From Saccharicrinis sp963677655 (lineage in GTDB: Bacteria; Bacteroidota; Bacteroidia; Bacteroidales; Marinilabiliaceae), in NCBI GenBank assembly GCA_963677655.1, contig OY782088.1: DNA of 64,000 nt, one strand, 5' to 3'. This document shows, piece after piece, positions 46,427-54,984 of the stretch. Made by a program: the position numbers and the translations under genes. Below the pieces are notes generated by a model. That model did not search any database and had not been told where the DNA came from. It saw only the letters and a list, made by a program, of their open reading frames with translations. The stretch's first letter is position 1. Each line of letters begins with the position of its first letter.

Positions 46427-46499
46427 TGGTACCACCTGGGATCGAACCAGGGACACATGGATTTTCAGTCCATTGCTCTACCTACTGAGCTATGGTACC
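46427..46499 (-). tRNA. tRNA-Phe (anticodon GAA), copy 3
   Basis: Identical to the other two copies, shifted by 112 bp. Promoter-proximal copy, 64 bp from the -7 element. Its spacer to copy 2 is nearly the same as the next one but has one changed base inside the palindrome (TTGTACTTAAATACAA). Confidence 0.95.
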
Positions 46500-46562
46500 A
46501 TTTCTTTTCAATCTTAATCCTCGCCATTACATTTAATGGCTTCCTTTTGCGTTAAGGCGGTG

Positions 46563-46591
46563 CAAATATACACAAAGATTTCTTACTGCAA
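46563..46591 (-). promoter_or_regulatory. Promoter of the tRNA-Phe cluster
   Basis: Complement TATATTTG (46563-46570) with TTG (46589-46591) and an 18-bp spacer. It drives the three tRNA-Phe genes leftward. A divergent promoter for the M16 gene lies 43 bp away. Confidence 0.72.
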
Positions 46592-46633
46592 AAAAAACAA
46601 AAAAAAAACTGCATTAATTTTTCGTCATCAGCA

Positions 46634-46662
46634 TTGAAATACGTTGTTCTTTAGTACTTTTG
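46634..46662 (+). promoter_or_regulatory. Promoter of the M16 peptidase gene
   Basis: TTG (46634-46636), an 18-bp spacer and TACTTTTG (46655-46662), followed by CAC. Initiation would be about 12 bp before the ATG at 46681, a very short leader. Confidence 0.7.
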
Positions 46663-46680
46663 CACTCCAATATTTTTTTC

Positions 46681-47901
46681 ATGGAATTTGACACATATAC
46701 ATTAAAAAACGGAATTAGGGTAATTCACAAGACTGAGAAATCAGAAGTTGGATACTGTGGCATTATAATAAATGCTGGTTCAAGAGATGAGCAGGAGGAA
46801 GAACATGGTATGGCCCATTTTATTGAGCATGTCATTTTTAAAGGCACAAAAAAAAGAAAAGCCTTCCATGTTTTAAGCAGATTAGAAGATGTAGGCGGAG
46901 AATTAAATGCGTACACAACAAAAGAAGAGACTTGTATATATGCTTCTTTTTTAAAGGACGATTATGAAAGATCAATGGAATTGATTGCAGATATATCATT
47001 CCATTCTATATTTCCTGAAAAAGAACTTGAGAAAGAAAAAGAAGTTATCATTGATGAAATAAATTCTTATAAAGATTCACCAGCAGAATTAATATTTGAT
47101 GATTTTGAAGAACAACTATATCCCAACCATTCAATTGGAAGAAACATACTAGGAGAAGAGAATAAACTTAAAACCTTTTCAAAAAAAGACATACTTAAGT
47201 TTATTGATAATAATTATCATACAGATCAAATTGTATTTTGTTCTGTGGGAAGTCAAAGCTTCAAAAAGGTAGTAAAGCTTGCTGAAAAATATTTTGGTGA
47301 CATTCCTGAAAACCGAAGAACAAAAAAAAGAGAAGATGTACCTGCTTCAAAACCAACAATTATTAAAGTAGATAAAGACACTTATCAAAGTCATATCATT
47401 TTAGGAAGTACGGCATATGATTACAACCATCCTAAACGCCTTGGGTTACATTTATTAAACAACCTCCTAGGTGGTCCTGGTATGAATAGTCGATTAAATA
47501 TGTGTCTTCGCGAAAAAAAGGGAATAGCATATAATATAGAATCTTCATACACACCCTTTTATGGCACTGGGGTTTTTTCTATTTATTTTGGTACTGACAA
47601 AAAAAACATTGAAAAAAGTATCAAAATTATTTTTAACGAACTAAATAAGTTGCGTACCAAAGAACTAGGCAGCATGCAACTACATAAAGCAAAACGACAA
47701 CTAAAAGGTCAGATTGCAATCTCTTCAGAGAACAAAGAAAACTTAATGTTAAACATTGGGAAAAGCTATCTACTGTATAACAATGTAGATTCTCTTATTG
47801 ATGTGTATCAAAAAATTGATAAACTTTCATCATCTGATCTGCTTGAAATTGCAAACGAAACATTTAATCCTGATAATTTATCTCAACTTATTTACTTGTA
47901 A
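46681..47901 (+). CDS. M16-family zinc metallopeptidase
   Basis: The product has 406 residues from ATG 46681; the in-frame TTG at 46660 overlaps the -7 box and is rejected. The inverted zinc motif HFIEH is at residues 46-50, with the downstream zinc Glu in EKEKEVIIDEINSY. The C-terminal half (about 215-405) is the inactive M16 repeat, with SRLNMCLREKKGIAYNIES. A single-copy M16 of this size acts as a processing peptidase-like or PqqL/YmxG-type protein. No signal peptide is evident. An O-methyltransferase gene starts 9 bp after its stop. Confidence 0.94.
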   Translation: MEFDTYTLKNGIRVIHKTEKSEVGYCGIIINAGSRDEQEEEHGMAHFIEHVIFKGTKKRKAFHVLSRLEDVGGELNAYTTKEETCIYASFLKDDYERSMELIADISFHSIFPEKELEKEKEVIIDEINSYKDSPAELIFDDFEEQLYPNHSIGRNILGEENKLKTFSKKDILKFIDNNYHTDQIVFCSVGSQSFKKVVKLAEKYFGDIPENRRTKKREDVPASKPTIIKVDKDTYQSHIILGSTAYDYNHPKRLGLHLLNNLLGGPGMNSRLNMCLREKKGIAYNIESSYTPFYGTGVFSIYFGTDKKNIEKSIKIIFNELNKLRTKELGSMQLHKAKRQLKGQIAISSENKENLMLNIGKSYLLYNNVDSLIDVYQKIDKLSSSDLLEIANETFNPDNLSQLIYL

Positions 47902-47910
47902 TATCCCAAT

Positions 47911-48552
47911 ATGAATAGTAAATCAATAGAATTAGAAAAATACATTTTAGATCATATTGATCCTGAGGATCAAATTTTATACGAATTAAACAGAAAAACA
48001 CATCTTCATGTTTTAAGACCAAGAATGCTTTCCGGACATTTACAAGGGCAAATATTAAAAATGCTATGTAGAATGATTCAACCTAAAAGTATATTAGAAA
48101 TCGGTACTTACACAGGTTATTCAAGCATTTGTATGGCTCAAAGCACACCTGATGACACATTTATTGACACTATTGAAATTGATGATGAAATTATTCCTTT
48201 TACACAATCCTTCTTTGACAAAGCAGGTTTTAGTAAAAAAATTAAAATTCATTTAGGAGATGCTTTAGATGTTATTCCTACTTTAGACAAGAAGTATGAT
48301 TTAATATTTATGGACGGAGATAAAAGACAATACCCTAACTACTATAAACAAATCTTTGATATTTTAAATCCAGGTGGATATATTTTTGCTGATAATATTC
48401 TATGGGACGGTAAAATCATTGAACCCGTTCATCCTAACGACAGATATACACAAGGAATATTAGAGTTCAATCAAATCGTTAAAGAAGATCAAAGAGTTGA
48501 GAAAGTTATTTTCCCCTTTAGAGATGGTATTTTTATCATTAGAAAAAAATAA
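47911..48552 (+). CDS. Class I SAM-dependent O-methyltransferase
   Basis: The product has 213 residues of the catechol/caffeoyl-CoA O-methyltransferase type. SAM motif ILEIGTYTGYSSICMA (about 66-81), acidic motif TIEIDDE, KYDLIFMDGDKRQYPNYY (metal-binding Asp) and YIFADNILWDGKI. The substrate is unknown. It is cotranscribed with the M16 gene (9-bp gap), and a flavodoxin gene follows 67 bp later. Confidence 0.93.
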   Translation: MNSKSIELEKYILDHIDPEDQILYELNRKTHLHVLRPRMLSGHLQGQILKMLCRMIQPKSILEIGTYTGYSSICMAQSTPDDTFIDTIEIDDEIIPFTQSFFDKAGFSKKIKIHLGDALDVIPTLDKKYDLIFMDGDKRQYPNYYKQIFDILNPGGYIFADNILWDGKIIEPVHPNDRYTQGILEFNQIVKEDQRVEKVIFPFRDGIFIIRKK

Positions 48553-48619
48553 AATTCATCTCTTGAACCAAATATTTGTTTAGACGTTCCTAATTGTAAA
48601 TGTATAAGAAAAAATAACA

Positions 48620-49114
48620 ATGAATAAAATTGGAATATTTTATGGATCTTCCGTTGGAAATACACGCTGGGTTGCAGAAAAACTACAGGATTTAATCTCA
48701 AATTCAGATCTTATAGCAGTAGAAAGAGCAGGTAAAGATGATATAGAAAAATATGATTTTTTAATATTTGGAACATCAACCTGGGGGGTTGGCAGTTTGC
48801 AGGATGATTTCGAGACCTTTGTTAACACCTTATTAAATTGCAATTTACAAAATAAGAAAGTTGCCTTATTTGGCTTAGGAGACCAATATACATATCCTGA
48901 TACATATTGCAATGGTATGGGAAAACTATACGAAACAATAAAAGATAAAGGATGTACTTTTATTGGCCAATGGCCTACTGATTCTTACGATTTTTCTGAA
49001 TCACTAGCTGTTGTTAATGATGAATTTGTAGGACTAGCTTTGGACGAAGATAACGAACCGGATTTAACTGATTATAGATTAAAAGAATGGGTTAAAATTC
49101 TTAATGTAGGTTAG
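48620..49114 (+). CDS. Flavodoxin (long-chain)
   Basis: The product has 164 residues. FMN phosphate loop IFYGSSVGNTRWVA (T/S-rich P-loop at 6-16), then FGTSTWGVGSLQDDF (60s loop with the FMN-stacking Trp) and FGLGDQYTYPDTYCNGMG (90s loop with Tyr). The insertion in the last strand gives the long-chain class. It carries electrons at low potential, replacing ferredoxin. Its stop overlaps the convergent gene end by 4 bases. Confidence 0.95.
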   Translation: MNKIGIFYGSSVGNTRWVAEKLQDLISNSDLIAVERAGKDDIEKYDFLIFGTSTWGVGSLQDDFETFVNTLLNCNLQNKKVALFGLGDQYTYPDTYCNGMGKLYETIKDKGCTFIGQWPTDSYDFSESLAVVNDEFVGLALDEDNEPDLTDYRLKEWVKILNVG

Positions 49115-49371
49115 ATTCTAATTTTATCCATATCTTTTTTATCAAATAATGTAGGGTAATCTTCTAAGAAATGTTCCATTACGGTTCTCAAAAGAGTTTC
49201 ACGCATAAATTTTGATTTGTTCTTAATTTTATTCTTCTTACAATAAGAATCAATGGCCTCTTTTTCTTTATCATTCAGCAAAAACGCCGTTCGATGATTT
49301 CTCTTCAGCGAATTTTCGCGAGAACCTATTTGAAGATTGCAATTATTCTTTTTTGCGGATTTCTTAGCCAT
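49111..49371 (-). CDS. Small basic protein with a ribbon-helix-helix-like segment
   Basis: The product has 86 residues, with a basic N-terminus (AKKSAKKNN). NHRTAFLLNDKEKEAIDSYC then NKSKFMRETLLRTVMEHF looks like strand-helix-helix as in ribbon-helix-helix DNA-binding proteins, known from mobilisation and antitoxin families. It overlaps the flavodoxin gene end by 4 bases on the opposite strand. No toxin partner is seen, so it is more likely a lone regulator. The function is unknown. Confidence 0.65.
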   Translation of the reverse strand: MAKKSAKKNNCNLQIGSRENSLKRNHRTAFLLNDKEKEAIDSYCKKNKIKNKSKFMRETLLRTVMEHFLEDYPTLFDKKDMDKIRI

Positions 49372-49525
49372 TAATCTTTCACTATAAAAATATTAAGCAA
49401 AAATAGTAAAATTAGCTACAATATAATATTTCTATATTCGCAAAAGGTTAATTTCTTTCGTCTTATGATGAATAATGCTTTAGATGCTACTCTAAAATAT
49501 AGCTATTAACAAGCTTTAACTTTAA

Positions 49526-49560
49526 TTGAATAATTTTAGATAGAAAATACACTACATTTG
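49526..49560 (+). promoter_or_regulatory. Promoter-like element of candidate small RNA B
   Basis: TACATTTG at 49553-49560 is a perfect -7 element. The nearest TTG (49526-49528) is 24 bp upstream, one beyond the usual range. Confidence 0.45.
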
Positions 49561-49565
49561 TATTG

Positions 49566-49643
49566 TAGATTTTTTTTCATAGATTTAGATTTAACAAGAC
49601 TGATTTTAAGGGTTAAGGATAGACAAAGGTCTATCCTTTTTTT
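49566..49643 (+). ncRNA. Candidate small RNA B (paralog of the one at 6248-6323)
   Basis: Follows a perfect -7 element and ends in the terminator AAGGATAGAC / GTCTATCCTT (49615-49624 and 49629-49638) with T7. The body shares the blocks GATTTTT, CAT, AGATTTA, TGATTTTAAGGG with candidate A and the similarity extends beyond the terminator. It lies in a 350-bp gap, 80 bp before the cytidylate-kinase-like gene. No ORF is present in it. Confidence 0.55.
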
Positions 49644-49722
49644 ATGCCCATACTTTTTAAACTTTACTTGATCATCTAAAATTTTCTTATTATATTTTGA
49701 GTAATAACCTAAAGCACATTTT

Positions 49723-50421
49723 ATGGAAAATGTATTCTTAAAATATATGCGAGAAAGGGTAGGAAAAATTGATGATCCTATAGCCGCTCAATCAGAAGGT
49801 CCAGTTATTACTATTTCAAGAGAATATGGATGTCCTGGTAAAAGAATCGCAAAATATCTTAGTGAAGTTCTTACTGAAAAATTAAAAGCTCAAGGCAGTT
49901 CAAAAGAATGGAAATGGATTAGTAAGGAAATCATTGATGAATCAGCAAGAGAGTTAAAATTATCACCTCAACTTATCAAAGACATATCAGAGTATAAAAA
50001 CAGAAATTTCTTTGATCATCTAGCACTTTTCTTCTCTGACACTTATTATCCTGGAGATGTAAAAGTAAATAATACTATTGCTAATTTCATTCATACAGCT
50101 GCCAGTCAAGGAAATGTAGTTATAGTAGGTAGAGCGGCAGAAGCTATTACCAAAAACTTTAAAAAATCATTTCATGTAAAACTAATTGCTCCACTTCAAT
50201 GGCGAGCAGAAATCATTAGTAACACTTATGGAAAAACTATTTCTGAGGCAAAGCGTGAAGCTCAGGAAATGGATAGACGAAGAGCTCAATTCAGACATTA
50301 TTTTGAAAAAGATGTTCCTGATGTAGAGTTTTACGATGCCTGCTTCAACTGTAAAGAAATGACTGATGATGAAATAGTTGAACTTATGGTAATCATTGCT
50401 GAAACTAGAGGTTTAATATAA
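49723..50421 (+). CDS. Cytidylate kinase-like family protein
   Basis: The product has 232 residues. The start VITISREYGCPGKRIAKYLSEVL is the P-loop region of the cytidylate-kinase-like family (PF13189 type), with a GxPGK variant of the usual GxGGR/K. IVGRAAEAITKNFKKSFHVKLIAPLQWR and DRRRAQFRHYFEKDVPD hold the lid arginines. It probably phosphorylates a nucleotide or related small molecule; CMP is not proven. It is followed by a strong terminator. Confidence 0.9.
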   Translation: MENVFLKYMRERVGKIDDPIAAQSEGPVITISREYGCPGKRIAKYLSEVLTEKLKAQGSSKEWKWISKEIIDESARELKLSPQLIKDISEYKNRNFFDHLALFFSDTYYPGDVKVNNTIANFIHTAASQGNVVIVGRAAEAITKNFKKSFHVKLIAPLQWRAEIISNTYGKTISEAKREAQEMDRRRAQFRHYFEKDVPDVEFYDACFNCKEMTDDEIVELMVIIAETRGLI

Positions 50422-50458
50422 AAACAAAAGGAGTCATTTTTTGACTCCTTTTGTTTTA
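50421..50458. terminator. Bidirectional intrinsic terminator
   Basis: AAAACAAAAGGAGTCA / TGACTCCTTTTGTTTT with a T-rich loop, between the convergent genes ending at 50421 (+) and 50456 (-). Confidence 0.85.
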
Positions 50459-51301
50459 TAAATAGTATTTTATTAAATCAATCATTTGACCATAATAACT
50501 ATTTCCAAACAAGTTGTAGTGATTCATAACATGATAAAGAAGATAGATATTCTCTCTATATTTATATCCTGCCGCAAGAGGAAATTCTCTTGCGTAAGAA
50601 TCATAAAATTCACGAGTAAATCCTCCAAATAATTTAGTCATAGCCAAATCCGCTTCTCGATTACCATAGTATACTGCAGGATCAATTAAAACAGGATTAC
50701 CTTTGACATCAATCAAATAATTTCCAGCCCATAAATCCCCATGTAGCAACGAGGACATATTTTCACTATCTTTTAGGATATCTTCAATTTTATTTTCAAG
50801 TTTAGAAATCAGATTAGTAAGTTCTGAGGATGCCTTACCTTTTGATTTAGCCAGATTATATTGGAAGAAAATCCTGTTATTAAAATAGAATTCTGACCAA
50901 TTATTTGAATTTGTATTCTTTTGAACAGATGCCCCAATAAAGTTATCTTCTTTAAATCCAAAAATAGTATTAGTAAAACGATGTAATTTAGCCAATTGAG
51001 ATCCAAACAGAGCCATTGATACTTTAGTTTTAAGGCCAGAATCAATAACTTCTTGCAACAAAAAATCTTTTCCAGATAATATCACTTTCGGCACTCTAAT
51101 ACAGTCTGCTTTTGCCAATTCTATTAATCCATTCGCTTCACATTCAAACATACCATTTGAATATCCTTGTTTCAAAAAGTAGCGATTCCCTCCTTCTGTA
51201 TAAATAATGCCAGATTGAGCTATACAACCTCCCCCCACAGACGTAGTACTAACAATATTCTCTCCTAAATAATTTGAAATAGAATTAAGAATATCATTCA
51301 T
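50456..51301 (-). CDS. Fructosamine kinase family protein
   Basis: The product has 281 residues with the protein-kinase/APH fold. The nucleotide-binding Lys lies in YFLKQGYSNGMFECEANGL, the catalytic loop is LLHGDLWAGNYL (HGD with Asp and Asn), and the metal Asp follows in VLIDPAVYYGNREADLAM. It phosphorylates Amadori products (fructosamine or ribulosamine) so that they decompose, a protein-deglycation step. It overlaps by 8 bases with the upstream low-molecular-weight phosphatase gene, so the two are coupled. The pair also occurs in other bacteria, where the phosphatase may act on phospho-sugar or protein substrates. Confidence 0.93.
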   Translation of the reverse strand: MNDILNSISNYLGENIVSTTSVGGGCIAQSGIIYTEGGNRYFLKQGYSNGMFECEANGLIELAKADCIRVPKVILSGKDFLLQEVIDSGLKTKVSMALFGSQLAKLHRFTNTIFGFKEDNFIGASVQKNTNSNNWSEFYFNNRIFFQYNLAKSKGKASSELTNLISKLENKIEDILKDSENMSSLLHGDLWAGNYLIDVKGNPVLIDPAVYYGNREADLAMTKLFGGFTREFYDSYAREFPLAAGYKYRENIYLLYHVMNHYNLFGNSYYGQMIDLIKYYL

Positions 51302-51770
51302 TCTCTAACCTTTTAATTAGTCCTTCGCATGCATCTTCAAGTAGATCTAATACGAGTTCAAAACCAGAAGATCCACCATAATATGGATCAGGAACTGAAT
51401 CATGAACATATTTAGTACAATAATCAGTCATACGACTAATTTTATCTTTATCCTCCTTTGTCTTGGTTAAATTATTAAGATCTCTAATATTCTGATCATC
51501 CATTCCTATAATATAATCAAATTCTTGGAAGTCGAATTTTGGATCTACAGGACGACTAATACTTGTTAAGTAATAATTTCTTCTTATTGCATGTTGTTTC
51601 ATTCTTGAGTCAGCAGGTTCCCCTGCATGAAAACCTGTTATCCCTGCAGAATCGACATAATATTTATCCTGTAGTCCATATTCTTCAAGTTTAGCCTTCA
51701 TTACAGCCTCAGCACTAGGAGAACGACAAATATTACCTAAACAAACAAATAACACTTTCTTTTTATCCAT
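51294..51770 (-). CDS. Low-molecular-weight protein-tyrosine phosphatase
   Basis: The product has 158 residues. The active-site loop VCLGNICRSPSAE near the N-terminus follows CX5RS, with the nucleophile Cys at about residue 10, and the general acid is in PDPYYGG (about 125-131). It dephosphorylates phosphotyrosine or small phosphorylated substrates. The downstream fructosamine kinase gene overlaps its end by 8 bases, so both are on one mRNA. Deglycation-linked phosphatase activity is a context-based inference. Confidence 0.95.
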   Translation of the reverse strand: MDKKKVLFVCLGNICRSPSAEAVMKAKLEEYGLQDKYYVDSAGITGFHAGEPADSRMKQHAIRRNYYLTSISRPVDPKFDFQEFDYIIGMDDQNIRDLNNLTKTKEDKDKISRMTDYCTKYVHDSVPDPYYGGSSGFELVLDLLEDACEGLIKRLENE

Positions 51771-51894
51771 TATTTATCGCTATTAATACGATTATAATTC
51801 AAGTTAACTTATGATAGTAAAAATAATGAATAAAATAAATCGACAGAGTTATATAATGGAGCTTTTAATTCTGAGATATAACAAGCTCACTAAT

Positions 51895-54174
51895 CTACTG
51901 TATTAAAACCTTCTTTGTACGTACCCCTCCTTGCATTCCAACAACTTTTACAACATAAATACCTTTATTTAACAAACCTACATCTATTCTATTAGAAATA
52001 TCTTTAGACAATGTAACTTTTAAATCCCCAGCTACGTCAAAGAATTGTACCGAAGACACATTTGAGTTATCTGACAGATAGAGAATATTACCACTTAACC
52101 AAAAATCATTTTCATCACAATTTACACAAGTGGTATACATACCTGATTTAATTATTTCTTCTCCTGGAAGATCTATTGATACTTTACTCCCTGCTCTATC
52201 TCCTTGAGGAAGGTCGACTATATATTCTTCTCCATTAATTTCAACTATTAAACTTGCAAGACTTTGTGTTGGATCAGAAATAATCATTTTTGATTTACGA
52301 ATACTCAAAACACATGGATTATCAACACTAATTGTATCATTACCAAAAATTAAATTTGATTCATTATAAAACACAGAGTGTATACCAGAATTAGAATAAA
52401 CTGCCTGAACATCTGAGTTATTTTGAAGAATTTGTATTGAGCTATTGTTAATCACATCATCCATATCCTCAGATTGAACTTCTGGATAAACAATATACGC
52501 ATAGGACTGATTTTGTGGTGAAATTCCATGGTCTATCCAAATGTTAAAAATATCATTCGCAACAGGATCATCACCTTGTGTGGGAAATATCAAATTCCAA
52601 TTACCTTCTACTGTTTCGAGTTTTATGGTAGCATCATTTAATAAGTAATAGCCAGTATTATTATGATGTACCCAACCTCCCTTTCCAATCGCATATTCTC
52701 CCATGGATTTAGAGCCTGAAGATGTAGTAACTTCTCCTTTTAACAAAGATTGTTCAACTGAGGTCAAAACTTTGCCTGATGTATTCCCATCAATTTCAGC
52801 TCCAAGACATATTACTGCATCTTTTTCAAAAAAATAAGCCTTTTTCGAAGATAATTCATTGCGCTTATACTCCATAGCAACCACTCCAGTAGTATCACAA
52901 CCAATTCCTCCTGCAAAATCAGAATTACCATATGTATTCCACATTTCATCATCAGGATCCAAATTTGAAATTGATTGATCACAAGTTGTACCAGGTAAGC
53001 GATGCCAATCCCAAGTTGGTTGAATATTTTGATATTCGTCTCCTGTTTGGTACAACAACATAATACCATCTGAAAGATGTAAGCCTTGAGTATTTTCATC
53101 ATTTGTAGATTCTGCGCAAACAGTTCGAGTTGAAGACATTTTAACAGAGCAATACCAATCAATACTACGGTGAACTGCAAAATCTGATCTCCAAAATAAT
53201 TTAGTACCACATTTTACGTTAGGATATTCAAGACATTTTTGGTATTCAGCTTCATAATCAGAGTCTGTAACTGTCATTTTCGTGAGCAATTGCTTAACTA
53301 ATTTCCCCATGTAAGTTTGTGTATCCTCGTTTACTCTCCTACCACAACCATTAAGATCAAAATTTCCATCCCACAACAATACTGCAGTACCTTCTAAAAT
53401 ATAATTCCTTAACACAGCTAATTTCTCCTCATCTGGAGCATACTGGGTATCAATAAAAAGTCTTACAAAATACTCAAAGTTACTTGCATAGGTAATACCA
53501 TAATTTCCCATTTGCATTTGCGCACCATGTTGATGAAAACTATAATCAGGCTGAATGCCTTCATCTGAAGTAATAGCAAGCTCATTCAATATTTCACTAA
53601 TGGCCTCTTCTAATTCACTACTATTATTTGTTAATAATGATCGCATCATAACATTATTAGCAAGCCATACCCTATTCATTCCTGTATATTGAATTGTACT
53701 TCGATTAAGAATCGTTAAGCTTTTTTGTAATAACGAATCAGAAAGATCTTCATCAATAAGAATTAATATTTCAGCTAATTGCTGTGGTACTGAAATTGAA
53801 TTATACCAATCATTTGGTGAAGTAAAATCATTATCAACCCAATAATTAACACCATCCAGTATAGCCTGCAAAACCACTGAAGATTGATAAAAATCGACAT
53901 CAGGATTTACATAAGCAGTCGCAAATTTCAAGACCCTTCCTATATGATTTACAGGATCCCAACCAGCACGACTATCATCAGCATAATCAATATCCGACCA
54001 ACTTCCATCAGATTTTTGACTATCCAAGTATGTATTGATAGTATTATAACTAATGCCCTTTTCTGAATAATAATTAATAATGTGTTCGCGTATGATATCA
54101 TTATCATCAGCATGCACTATGCTGATATTTACGAATAACAATATAATAATATAATAAAAACTTAATTGTCTCAT
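51895..54174 (-). CDS. Secreted polysaccharide lyase family 8 (chondroitin AC/hyaluronate lyase type) with T9SS sorting domain
   Basis: The product has 759 residues. A signal peptide (1-22) is followed by an alpha/alpha toroid (about 25-370). PL8 catalytic segments are NNVMMRSLL (Asn), PDYSFHQHGAQMQMGNYGITY (His, Tyr) and the Arg of GRRVNEDTQ. Beta-sandwich domains (about 380-680) come next, and the last 70 residues (FFDVAGDLKVTL, KGIYVVKVVGMQGGVRTKKVLIQ) form a type IX secretion C-terminal sorting domain. It cleaves chondroitin, hyaluronan or a related uronate polymer by beta-elimination outside the cell. It is not surrounded by a SusC/D polysaccharide locus here. Confidence 0.93.
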   Translation of the reverse strand: MRQLSFYYIIILLFVNISIVHADDNDIIREHIINYYSEKGISYNTINTYLDSQKSDGSWSDIDYADDSRAGWDPVNHIGRVLKFATAYVNPDVDFYQSSVVLQAILDGVNYWVDNDFTSPNDWYNSISVPQQLAEILILIDEDLSDSLLQKSLTILNRSTIQYTGMNRVWLANNVMMRSLLTNNSSELEEAISEILNELAITSDEGIQPDYSFHQHGAQMQMGNYGITYASNFEYFVRLFIDTQYAPDEEKLAVLRNYILEGTAVLLWDGNFDLNGCGRRVNEDTQTYMGKLVKQLLTKMTVTDSDYEAEYQKCLEYPNVKCGTKLFWRSDFAVHRSIDWYCSVKMSSTRTVCAESTNDENTQGLHLSDGIMLLYQTGDEYQNIQPTWDWHRLPGTTCDQSISNLDPDDEMWNTYGNSDFAGGIGCDTTGVVAMEYKRNELSSKKAYFFEKDAVICLGAEIDGNTSGKVLTSVEQSLLKGEVTTSSGSKSMGEYAIGKGGWVHHNNTGYYLLNDATIKLETVEGNWNLIFPTQGDDPVANDIFNIWIDHGISPQNQSYAYIVYPEVQSEDMDDVINNSSIQILQNNSDVQAVYSNSGIHSVFYNESNLIFGNDTISVDNPCVLSIRKSKMIISDPTQSLASLIVEINGEEYIVDLPQGDRAGSKVSIDLPGEEIIKSGMYTTCVNCDENDFWLSGNILYLSDNSNVSSVQFFDVAGDLKVTLSKDISNRIDVGLLNKGIYVVKVVGMQGGVRTKKVLIQ

Positions 54175-54871
54175 AATTTGATTGATTTGGAATATACAAG
54201 GGCTTTACTAATTACTTAACAATACATTAGCGAATCAAATAACAATCCGATTAAACCTTTCAATTCATATATAAAGAATTGATTATAAAATGTATATAGT
54301 AAGCTCTTGCATAAAGAAACTTCTAAAAAAAATTAAATTTGCTTTTTATCTTTTCGAACTCAGTTTTATTATGACTAATGAACTTGAAAAGAGTAACACA
54401 TTTTTGGACAAATTAAGTCAAGCAGTTCCTGAGGATTAATAATACCCCACTTATTAGGTAATAAATTAAAGAATAAAATCATAGTAAAAAGTTGTGTTGT
54501 GTTAATAAAAAAGTTGTGTTAATAAATATATACAAAAGTAACTTTTAAAAATTGATTATACTTTATACAAAATACAGTATTAATAATTTTTTAGTTATAA
54601 CGATAAAAAACTTACAATGTTACATTACAAGTAAAAGTAATTTTAAAAACATAGATTATTGTTACCCAAACAACTATAAATAGCACCCCAAAATCAAGCA
54701 GACATCAACTTTAAACGAATCAAACAATTTAAAGTGTAATTTCAACTAATCATAATATTAGACTAAAACATAAAGTTTAAAAAGACTTTTGAATAGTTCC
54801 TGTAAAAATACAGCCAATTCAACCTTTTTTAAATGACGTTACTCAATAAGTCATGTTTTTGAGATTGATAA
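54175..54871. other. Gene-poor stretch before the biosynthetic cluster
   Basis: About 700 bp, very AT-rich. It contains one short ATG frame at 54371-54439 (22 codons, listed separately) and an imperfect repeat AAGTTGTGTT(G) near 54490-54515. I see no other ORF, tRNA or terminator. Confidence 0.45.
54371..54439 (+). CDS. Possible short peptide (22 residues)
   Basis: ATG at 54371, TAA at 54437; the product begins MTNELEKSN and ends LSQAVPED. No ribosome-binding site and no promoter of the local type is clear. It lies 550 bp upstream of the biosynthetic genes and opposite the end of the lyase promoter region. It may be a chance frame or a remnant; I list it because its residue use looks more protein-like than the surrounding DNA. 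Confidence 0.25.
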   Translation: MTNELEKSNTFLDKLSQAVPED

Positions 54872-54905
54872 TTGATCTATATCATTGAGTTTCATTTTAT
54901 ATTTG
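54872..54905 (+). promoter_or_regulatory. Promoter of the biosynthetic cluster
   Basis: TTG (54872-54874), a 23-bp spacer and TATATTTG (54898-54905). It lies 80 bp upstream of the GTG start at 54985. A weaker TTTATTTG follows at 54942-54949. Confidence 0.55.
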
Positions 54906-54984
54906 TAATCGAATCTTTTTAATTAGGATAAAGGATAAAACTTTATTTGTAATTTTTAATAATGTGTAAAGTTTAAAAGGAATT

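Noticed and set aside
46202..46499. CRISPR-like repeat-spacer pattern
   Set aside because: The repeats are tRNA genes of 73 nt and the spacers are nearly identical to each other, unlike CRISPR spacers.
46660..46680. TTG start for the M16 peptidase
   Set aside because: Overlaps the TACTTTTG promoter element; ATG at 46681 is used.
49111..49371. Antitoxin of a toxin-antitoxin pair
   Set aside because: No small toxin-like gene adjoins it; neighbours are flavodoxin and an RNA candidate.
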